Source: JBILVQ01 sp044370375 (GTDB lineage: Bacteria; Bacteroidota; Bacteroidia; UBA4408). Taken from it: a stretch of 10,599 nucleotides of DNA. The notes beneath the pieces are model-generated. The model searched no databases and was not told where the DNA came from. It saw only the letters and a program-made list of their open reading frames with translations. Location: contig JBILVQ010000100.1 in assembly GCA_044370375.1 (NCBI GenBank), forward strand, positions 1-10,599, read 5' to 3'. The position numbers and the translations under genes are program-made. Shown piece after piece: positions 1 to 7,000 of this stretch. Each line of letters starts with the position of its first letter. The stretch's first letter is position 1.

Positions 1-488
1 CTTATATTTTGGATGGAGGAAATAGCAGCATAGGGCTTGAGTCGAGTATTGTTGGGGAAGATGAAAACGGAGCATTGGTATTGTATCGGCCGGGTGGGTT
101 ATCGTTACAAGCATTGGAGGAGGTTTGTGGCTGTAAATTGTTGATTCAGCAAAGCAGTTCGCGACCGGAGGCGCCCGGTTTGTTGTTGCAGCATTATGCA
201 CCCCGAAAGAAACTTCTCTTATACGATGAAAGCCTCGCTCTGCAGCAAGGAGAAAAAGCTGGTGGTATTTTTTTCAGCGAAAAGAAAGTTGGTATCCCGG
301 AAGAAAATCAATTGATATTATCCCCGAAGGGAGATACGCGAGAAGCAGCGGCTCGACTTTTTGCTTATTTGCGGGAAATGGATGAACGCAGCGAACTGCA
401 GGTAATTTTCACCGCCTTTGTTCCTGAAACAGGACTTGGTTATGCCATCAACGACCGACTGAGAAGAGCGATACAAGCAGCCCATTAA
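1..488 (+). CDS. L-threonylcarbamoyladenylate synthase, Sua5/TsaC family, C-terminal part (5' end outside window)
   Basis: Partial gene; about 162 residues are visible and the reading frame is open from base 3 (Y-I-L-D-G-G), so the TTG at position 9 is not its start. The family makes threonylcarbamoyl-AMP from threonine, bicarbonate and ATP, the first step of the t6A37 modification of ANN-decoding tRNAs, in the cytoplasm. Seen here: the end of the YrdC-like domain with the signature S-I-G-L-E-S-S-I-V followed by Y-R-P-G-G-L, the linker motif A-P-G-L-L-L-Q-H-Y-A-P, and then the smaller Sua5 domain, ending in the typical G-L-G-Y-A-I-N-D-R-L-R-R-A. Having the second domain makes it the long Sua5 form rather than short TsaC. 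The next gene has its own promoter-like site just after the stop, so it is probably not part of this transcription unit. The family call is secure; only the N-terminal half is missing. Confidence 0.93.
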   Translation, partial: YILDGGNSSIGLESSIVGEDENGALVLYRPGGLSLQALEEVCGCKLLIQQSSSRPEAPGLLLQHYAPRKKLLLYDESLALQQGEKAGGIFFSEKKVGIPEENQLILSPKGDTREAAARLFAYLREMDERSELQVIFTAFVPETGLGYAINDRLRRAIQAAH

Positions 489-494
489 AAATTT

Positions 495-525
495 TTTGCC
501 TGCTGGTTAAACCATCGTGTTTTTG
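495..525 (+). promoter_or_regulatory. Bacteroidota-type promoter for the lipoprotein gene
   Basis: TTTG at 495-498 is followed after 19 bases by TGTTTTTG at 518-525, which matches the Bacteroidota sigma-factor consensus (TTTG, 17-20 bases, TAnnTTTG) at all but one defined base. Transcription would begin near 532, leaving a leader of about 30 bases before the ATG at 562. This placement also argues against any start codon at 517, which would lie inside the promoter. Confidence 0.55.
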
Positions 526-561
526 GAGCGTCATAGAGGCAAACAAACAAACAAAGAACAA

Positions 562-1398
562 ATGAAAACGAAAGCATTAATATTTACACTATGTATCGGT
601 GTTGGACTCGGTCTTGGCTCATGCAACAAAGACAGAAATGAATGGAAAGATACACAAACTGCATCAGACAGTGAACAAGCAGAAGGCATTGCTGATGATG
701 CGATTAACATTGCCGACAATGCGGCCAGAGGAGGTTCAGAAGTTGCCAGAACCGCTAGTCCGGTTGAGCAATATGAGGCCATGAGCGGATGCGCAAGCAT
801 TACACGCGACACCGTTTCTGTACCAAGAGTGATGACCATTGATTTCGGGCCAAGCAATTGTTTATGCAATGATGGACGTTACCGCAGAGGAAAAATCATT
901 GTGACTTATGCAGGTGGCGGATATTTTGATCAAGGTTCGGTTAAGACGGTAAGTTTCGATAATTATTACAGAAACGACAACAAAGTAGAAGGGATTAGAA
1001 CCGTTACCAATAACGGAAGAAATGCGGCCAATCAATTGAGCTGGACCATCAATGCACAGAACATGAAAATTACACGTCCGGACGGAAGCTTTCATACCTG
1101 GAATTCAACGCGTGTGCGCACCATGTTGAACGGAGAATCAACACCAACTTTCTGGAGAGATGATGAATACAGTATTTCCGGATCGGCAGAAGGGATCAAT
1201 GCCAAAGGAGTTTCTTATGTGGCCAACATCACCACACCATTGCATCGTAAATTGGATTGTCGATGGATAGACAGTGGAATTGTTGAAATTTCACCCGAAG
1301 GAAAAGCCACAAGAACGCTTGATTATGGGAATGGAGCCTGCGACCGTTTGCTCACCGTAACCGTAAGAAACAAAAGCAGAACCATAGAAATGAATTAA
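562..1398 (+). CDS. Putative lipoprotein of unknown function (Bacteroidota)
   Basis: 278 residues. The start at 562 is chosen because it begins a clean signal peptide (M-K-T-K, then a hydrophobic run); an in-frame upstream start at 517 would put a polar, charged stretch in front and lies in the promoter. The lipobox L-G-S-C has its cysteine at residue 21, so a type II signal peptide and lipid anchoring are expected. A low-complexity acidic and alanine-rich linker (about residues 22-75) leads into a beta-rich domain with cysteines at 77, 100, 102, 233 and 260. The segment around residues 92-150 (I-D-F-G-P, then G-K-I-I-V-T-Y, then F-D-N-Y-Y, then K-V-E-G) resembles a widespread group of Bacteroidota hypothetical lipoproteins, from memory only. 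The four or five cysteines may form disulphides outside the cytoplasm. It is flanked by its own promoter and terminator, so it looks monocistronic. No enzymatic motif was recognised. Confidence 0.85.
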   Translation: MKTKALIFTLCIGVGLGLGSCNKDRNEWKDTQTASDSEQAEGIADDAINIADNAARGGSEVARTASPVEQYEAMSGCASITRDTVSVPRVMTIDFGPSNCLCNDGRYRRGKIIVTYAGGGYFDQGSVKTVSFDNYYRNDNKVEGIRTVTNNGRNAANQLSWTINAQNMKITRPDGSFHTWNSTRVRTMLNGESTPTFWRDDEYSISGSAEGINAKGVSYVANITTPLHRKLDCRWIDSGIVEISPEGKATRTLDYGNGACDRLLTVTVRNKSRTIEMN

Positions 1399-1421
1399 GC
1401 AACATACCGCAACAAAGAACG

Positions 1422-1446
1422 TGGCCCTTCGGGGCCATTTTTTTTT
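1422..1446 (+). terminator. Rho-independent terminator with TTCG tetraloop
   Basis: A perfect 6-bp stem TGGCCC/GGGCCA (1422-1427 with 1432-1437) closes a TTCG loop and is followed directly by nine T residues. It lies 23 bases after the lipoprotein stop codon. The very stable loop and long T tract make this a textbook intrinsic terminator separating the lipoprotein gene from the phosphatase gene. Confidence 0.92.
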
Positions 1447-1507
1447 CATTTCCTATGCAAGATTTTCCTATGATTGGGGTGCTGGAAAGGCAATAGAATT
1501 AATATAG

Positions 1508-1515
1508 TATCTTTG
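1508..1515 (+). promoter_or_regulatory. Possible -7 promoter element of the TPR-SpoIIE gene
   Basis: TATCTTTG matches the Bacteroidota -7 consensus TAnnTTTG exactly. No good TTTG is seen at the usual -33 distance. The element ends only 10 bases before the ATG at 1526, so the transcript would have a leader of only a few bases. It could be a chance match in AT-rich DNA. Confidence 0.4.
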
Positions 1516-1525
1516 GTTCTGACAA

Positions 1526-3886
1526 ATGAAATTTGTGAAGAACCTTTGTGTTTTTTTGTTGGTGCTGTTACTGCTTTTTGGAGGCAGTAGGCTATGCATT
1601 GCAGGGAATGAAGATCCAACAGCCAATGCGCTGAAAACAACCGAATTAAAAGGAGACACAGCAGGATTTTTTAAATTGAACAAGGCAGGAGAAGATGCCT
1701 TAAACGATGGAAAATTTGAACTTGCGCTGCGCTATTTTACACAAGCTTTAAGTAAGGCGAAGTCAAATCAAAACACAGGGCAAATAATTATCAGTCATCA
1801 GAATATCGGCAATGTTTATTCTGATTGGGGTAACAATGCAAAGGCATTGGAAAATTATCAAACAGCCATCGCCATCAGTGAGCAAAGTGACAACCAAAAG
1901 GCGCTTGCACAGGGATATAATCTTATCGGAATTGTCTATTTTAATCAGGGAGATTATCTACTGGCCGAGCGGAATTATTTGGAGGCCTTGGGCATCAATA
2001 TTCGAATATCCAACCTAACCGGCAAGCAAAAAAATTATAACAATTTAGGTCAGTTACAATTTCACCGGGGCCATTATACCAAAGCATTGCGCTATTTTGA
2101 ATCATCGCTCAAATTAGCAAGGGAGGCCAAGAACCAACTTGAAATTAACCGCACGCTTAACAACATGGCCACCAGTTATTATATGCTGGGCAATTATCCG
2201 CAGGCGATAGATTTCCAGCTCTCTTCCATGAAAATGAATGAGGCAGCGGGCAATAGAAAAGAATTGATTGCCGATTACATGAATCTTGGTTTGATTTATC
2301 TTCAACAAGAAAACTATGAAGATGCCTTAAAGAATCAGGAAACCGCCCTTTCGCTTAGTCGCTCATTGGGTAGCAAAAGAGACATCGCTATGAACTTATC
2401 GAGTATCGGGGTTATTTATTCAAAGATGAATCAATACGATCTTGCATTGCAGCATCATTGGGAGGCGCTGCGCATTAATATGGGTCTTGGTAATAAGGCT
2501 GAGGTGGCGGCCAATCATACCAACATTGGCTGGTGTTTGAAACAAAAAGGCCAGTATGACACTGCTTTGAAAAGCTTTCTGGAAGCGAAGAACATTGTTG
2601 TTGAGCTTGACGATAAAGACCGCATTGCTAGCTGTAACCTGAACATAGCCGAGATGTATATTGTGGCCAAAAGATATGCGCAGGCAAAAAGCTTGCTTAA
2701 CGAAACCATGCCCATGGCGCTTGAAACAAAGAACAAGCAAAACATAAAATTGGGGTATTACCATTTATCAAGACTCGACAGCATTTTGGGTAACTGGAAA
2801 GAAGCCTATGCCAATAAACATTTGTATTATTTATTCAGAGATAGCTTAATCAACGAAGGCAATACCCGCAAGTTGGTACAGGCACAGATGCAATATGATT
2901 TTGATAAAAAACGCACCGCTGAACAGCTCATACAACAAAATAAAGATGCCATTGCGGCTCAAAAGAAAAAGCGGCAGAACATTATTACCATTTCCATCGG
3001 TATAGGATTACTGTTGGTAATTGTTTTTTCCTTTTTGTTGTTAAAACGAATCAATATTACGCTCAAGCAAAAACGAATTATTGAAATCCAAAAGAAGGTG
3101 GTTGAACAGCAGAAAAATCTTGTAGAGGAAAGAAACAAGCAGGTAACCGACAGTATTAACTATGCCAAGAGAATACAGAATGCCATTTTGCCACCAACCA
3201 AGTTTATCAAAGAGCATTTGCCCGAATCCTTTATTTTTTACTTACCCAAAGATATTGTAGCCGGTGATTTTTACTGGATGGAAGTGATGGATGATATGGT
3301 CTTGTTTGCTGTTTGCGATTGTACAGGACATGGTGTTCCCGGTGCCATGGTATCGGTGGTTTGTCATAATGCATTGAACAGAGCGGTAAGAGAATTTAAA
3401 TTAACACAGCCATCCTCTATTCTCAACAAAACCTTAGAGATTGTAAAAGAGAGTTTTGAGAAAAGCGAAGATGAAATTAAAGACGGAATGGATTTGGTTT
3501 TGTGTTGTTTGAACAAGAATGATTTGCGTCTTCAATTTGCCGGAGCCAATAATCCCTTGTTGATTTATCGTGACGGAAACCTTATCGAGATAAAGGCCGA
3601 TAAACAACCTATTGGCATTTCGGAATATAACAAACCCTTTACCAATCAAAGCATGCAGATGATGCCGGGCGATGTTTTATACCTTTCAAGTGACGGTTAT
3701 GCCGACCAATTTGGCGGAGAGAACGGGAGAAAAAAGCTAACCAAAAAGAAATTCAAAGAAATGCTTGGAAAGGCATGTCAATTGCCGATAGAAGATCAGC
3801 ATCAGTATATCCGTAATTTTTATTTTGCGTATAAAAAAGATACCGAACAAATAGACGATGTGCTGTTGTTGGGGGTCATGTTATAG
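1526..3886 (+). CDS. TPR-repeat transmembrane protein phosphatase with SpoIIE (PP2C-like) domain
   Basis: 786 residues. An N-terminal signal sequence (residues 1-27) is followed by ten TPR motifs beginning near residue 48, with an unusually strict 40-residue period (core positions near 91, 131, 171, and so on to 411). One membrane segment spans about 485-506, a charged coiled coil about 510-550, and a SpoIIE phosphatase domain about 560-786. Between them is the signature D-S-I-N-Y-A-K-R-I-Q-N-A-I-L-P-P typical of Bacteroidota members. Candidate metal-binding acidic residues are D581 (in G-D-F-Y-W), D598 (in D-C-T-G-H-G-V-P-G), D723 and D727 (in S-S-D-G-Y-A-D), and D777/D778 near the end, so the domain looks active. 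Inferred role: periplasmic TPRs sense a protein partner and the cytoplasmic domain dephosphorylates serine or threonine on a target, as SpoIIE/RsbU-type phosphatases do with anti-anti-sigma factors. No cognate kinase or antagonist gene lies nearby, so the target is unknown. The start is firm because the signal sequence begins at this Met and no other Met follows early. Confidence 0.93.
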   Translation: MKFVKNLCVFLLVLLLLFGGSRLCIAGNEDPTANALKTTELKGDTAGFFKLNKAGEDALNDGKFELALRYFTQALSKAKSNQNTGQIIISHQNIGNVYSDWGNNAKALENYQTAIAISEQSDNQKALAQGYNLIGIVYFNQGDYLLAERNYLEALGINIRISNLTGKQKNYNNLGQLQFHRGHYTKALRYFESSLKLAREAKNQLEINRTLNNMATSYYMLGNYPQAIDFQLSSMKMNEAAGNRKELIADYMNLGLIYLQQENYEDALKNQETALSLSRSLGSKRDIAMNLSSIGVIYSKMNQYDLALQHHWEALRINMGLGNKAEVAANHTNIGWCLKQKGQYDTALKSFLEAKNIVVELDDKDRIASCNLNIAEMYIVAKRYAQAKSLLNETMPMALETKNKQNIKLGYYHLSRLDSILGNWKEAYANKHLYYLFRDSLINEGNTRKLVQAQMQYDFDKKRTAEQLIQQNKDAIAAQKKKRQNIITISIGIGLLLVIVFSFLLLKRINITLKQKRIIEIQKKVVEQQKNLVEERNKQVTDSINYAKRIQNAILPPTKFIKEHLPESFIFYLPKDIVAGDFYWMEVMDDMVLFAVCDCTGHGVPGAMVSVVCHNALNRAVREFKLTQPSSILNKTLEIVKESFEKSEDEIKDGMDLVLCCLNKNDLRLQFAGANNPLLIYRDGNLIEIKADKQPIGISEYNKPFTNQSMQMMPGDVLYLSSDGYADQFGGENGRKKLTKKKFKEMLGKACQLPIEDQHQYIRNFYFAYKKDTEQIDDVLLLGVML

Positions 3887-3920
3887 CACATGAATCGTTC
3901 TTAAATCCTTACTAAACAAG

Positions 3921-3949
3921 GGTTTCAAAAATAAATGAAACCAATTTTT
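3921..3949 (+). terminator. Possible intrinsic terminator after the phosphatase gene
   Basis: GGTTTCA (3921-3927) pairs perfectly with TGAAACC (3936-3942) around an 8-base A-rich loop, followed by AATTTTT. The 7-bp stem is AT-rich and modest, and the T run is short, so termination may be only partial. Its position 34 bases after the stop codon fits. Confidence 0.5.
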
Positions 3950-4013
3950 CATTTCGGGAGTAAAACCAATGTTCTTATAACGGAAGGCCATGTGCTTTCT
4001 TTACCTCTTGCCT

Positions 4014-7000
4014 ATGAAAAACAGATTACGCTCCATCTTCGGTTTATTGTTCATCCTAATCGGCCATTCATTACTTGCCGATGTGATTACATCACCCAAA
4101 ACAAAAAGTTCAAGAAGTAATTATCCACGCAACGCCCACCATGTAGTTGGAGGAGGCGGTTTTGCCATTGAAATAAGGAACGGAGAAATTTGGGCCTGGG
4201 GCGCGAATAATTTCGGACAATTGGGCATTGGTAACACGGTTCAGCAGGAAACACCGGTGAGAGAGGCTACCCAAGCCAGCAACTGGTCGGACATCAATCC
4301 GGGTAAATCGCATGTGTTGGCTTTAAAAACCAATGGAACACTTTGGGCCTGGGGAAGAAACCAAGAAGGACAATTGGGTATTGGCAATAATGTTTCGAGC
4401 AGTGTGCCGGTACAGATTGGTACGGATCAGGATTGGGTGAGCATGGGTTGTTCGGGCAATCAAAGTTTTGCCATTAAAGCCAACGGTACCTTGTGGGCCT
4501 GGGGAGATAATTCCTTTGGGCAATTGGGTACGGGCGCTTCATCGCAAGTTCCTGTACAAGTAGGAACCGCTAACAATTGGATCAGTGTTGCAGCAGGAAG
4601 TGATTTTACCATGGCTTTGCGTTCAGATGGAAGTTTATGGACTTGGGGTGCTGATGATGCAGGACAATTAGGAAATGCTACTGCAGGTCCGGTTTCTGTT
4701 CCCACACAAATTACACCGGGAGTGCAATGGTCCACCATTGAAGCCGGATTACAATATGCGATGGCTATTCGTTCGGATGGAAGTTTGTGGACTTGGGGAA
4801 GTAATAATCGCGGGCAATTGGGTATCGGTTCTTTAAGCAGTGCGAATCAACCCATACAAGTATCCTCTACTTTGCCATGGATTGGAATATCCTGCGGGCA
4901 AGATGGAGCAACCACGAACAATCAACACTCACTAGGATTGAAGGCAGATGGAACTGCATATTCATGGGGTGATAATACAGGAGGTCAATTGGGTATTGGC
5001 TTGTTTAGTCCAACTCCACAAACGGTTCCTGCTGCTATTGCTTCTTTGAACAATATTGTTGCTGTTGAATGCGGATGGGGTGTTTCCTATCTGCGCAATG
5101 TATCCGGAAGAGTTTATGCTTCCGGTTATGATAGTACCGGTTCTATTGGTAATGCGGCCGTGAATCAAAGTTTGAATAGTCCCGGAGCAGTGAGTATCGT
5201 ACCCATTGGCTGGTCATCTTTTTCATCAGGTGAAAATTTTACGGTTGCCATTAAATCCAATGGAACCTTATGGTTTTGGGGATCTAATTCCAACGGACAA
5301 TTAGGTGTTCCGTTTATCAATACGCCATTTGTTGCAACGGCTACCCAGATAGGGAATGATACCACCTGGAAGGCTGTATCTGCAGGAAAGAATCATCTTC
5401 TGGCGATTAATGGCAGCGGACAATTGTATGCATGGGGCGCTAATGCAAGCGGTCAAATTGGGAATGGTACCAACGGCAGTGATGTAGTTAGTCCGGCATT
5501 GGTTGCTTCAGGTTTACCATGGATTGGGGCCAGTGCGGGCAGCGGGTTTTCGCTTGCCATAAAAGCGAATGGAACTTTATGGACCTGGGGAGATAATGGA
5601 TCGGGTCAATTGGGTCTTGGAAACAACACACAAACCGGTTCCAATTTTTTACCCCAACAAGTAGGAACATCTAACGACTGGATATATTCACAATGCGCGG
5701 AATTATCGGCAGCGGCCGTAAAGTCAAATGGTACCTTGTGGATGTGGGGCGATAATTCTTTCGGACAGTTGGGGAACGGTACCAACAACAACAATTCTTC
5801 TAACTTTTCACCTGCACAGGTACCGGGCGCTAACTGGACTTGTGTAGGACATACATCAGGTGCAAGACATGTAGTTGGTTTAAAAGCGAACGGAACGATT
5901 TGGTCGTGGGGAAGAAATAATTTCGGCCAATTGGGTCGAGGCGACAACAACAACAACGTTAACAATTTTACGCCTGCACAAATCGGAAACGATCAAAACT
6001 GGGTATTAACAGCCGTTGGAGCCGAGCATAGCGGTGCGTTAAAAGCGAATGGAACTTTATGGACCTGGGGTGATAATACCTATGGTCAATTAGGACAAGC
6101 CTACTTTGGAAACACACCAACGGTTTATGTTCCAACCCAAGTTAATAATTTCAACAACGCGCTTAACAATAGCCCTGAGAACATTATTGATTTTAATTGC
6201 GGATTTACGCATTCCGGCATTATCCGATCGATGCGTGAAAGAATATGTATGACCGGAAGAAATACTTTCGGACAAATAGGAGATGGTACCTTTGGTACAC
6301 CGAACAATAGAAATGAATTTCAGTGTTTAGTGTATGCACCACCCTGTGTTGATCCGGATATTCCACAATTGAATAAATTTCCTACACAAGTTTGTCCGGG
6401 AGAAATAACCACACTGAAGATTACTTCGGGTAATTTAAACAGTGCTACGGTATGGAAATGGTATGCAGGTTCTTGTGGCAACACTTTTGTTGGCAGCGGA
6501 GATTCTATACAGGTGAGTCCTAATAGTACAACGTCCTATTTTGTGCGTGGAGAAGGAGGAGGATGTGTTAGTCCGGGATCTTGTGCACAAATAACCGTAA
6601 ATGTAACGGCCATTGTTGTGCCAACCATTGTTATATCAACAGCATCAACAACGGTTTGTGCAGGATCTGCCGTAAGCTTCACTTCTGCAATAAGCAATGG
6701 AGGCAGCAGCCCTGTTTATTTGTGGAGTGTAAATGGCAATGCTGTGGGAAGCAATAGTTCAACCTTTAGCAGCGGTACCTTAACAACAGGCGATTTGGTA
6801 AAATGTCGTTTGGTATCGAGTGAGTTGTGTGCGGTTCCGGATACAGCACAAAGCAATGTGCTGGAAATTACCGTTGTGGGAGTTCCTGCTGCGGTTATCA
6901 GTGCAGGAGGATCGACAAGCATTTGCAGCGGACAAAGTGTTACGCTGAATGCCAATACCGGAGCGGGATTAAGCTATCAATGGTTGATGAATGGTTTACC

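Noticed and set aside
517..561. In-frame upstream start extending the lipoprotein by 15 residues
   Set aside because: It overlaps the promoter-like element at 518-525 and puts a charged polar stretch before a clean lipoprotein signal peptide that begins at 562.
531..869. 112-codon - strand open frame opposite the lipoprotein gene
   Set aside because: It is antisense to a well-supported lipoprotein gene and its promoter, and its product has no recognisable features.
3990..4013. ATG at 3990 as the start of the RCC1 protein
   Set aside because: The next in-frame ATG at 4014 begins a standard signal peptide (Met-Lys-Asn-Arg, then hydrophobic core); the longer version adds eight residues ahead of it without benefit.
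4110..6307. Several open frames of 60-120 codons on the - strand across the RCC1 region
   Set aside because: They mirror the repeated Gly/Trp-rich coding pattern of the + strand gene, show no coherent protein features and overlap a gene of certain frame.
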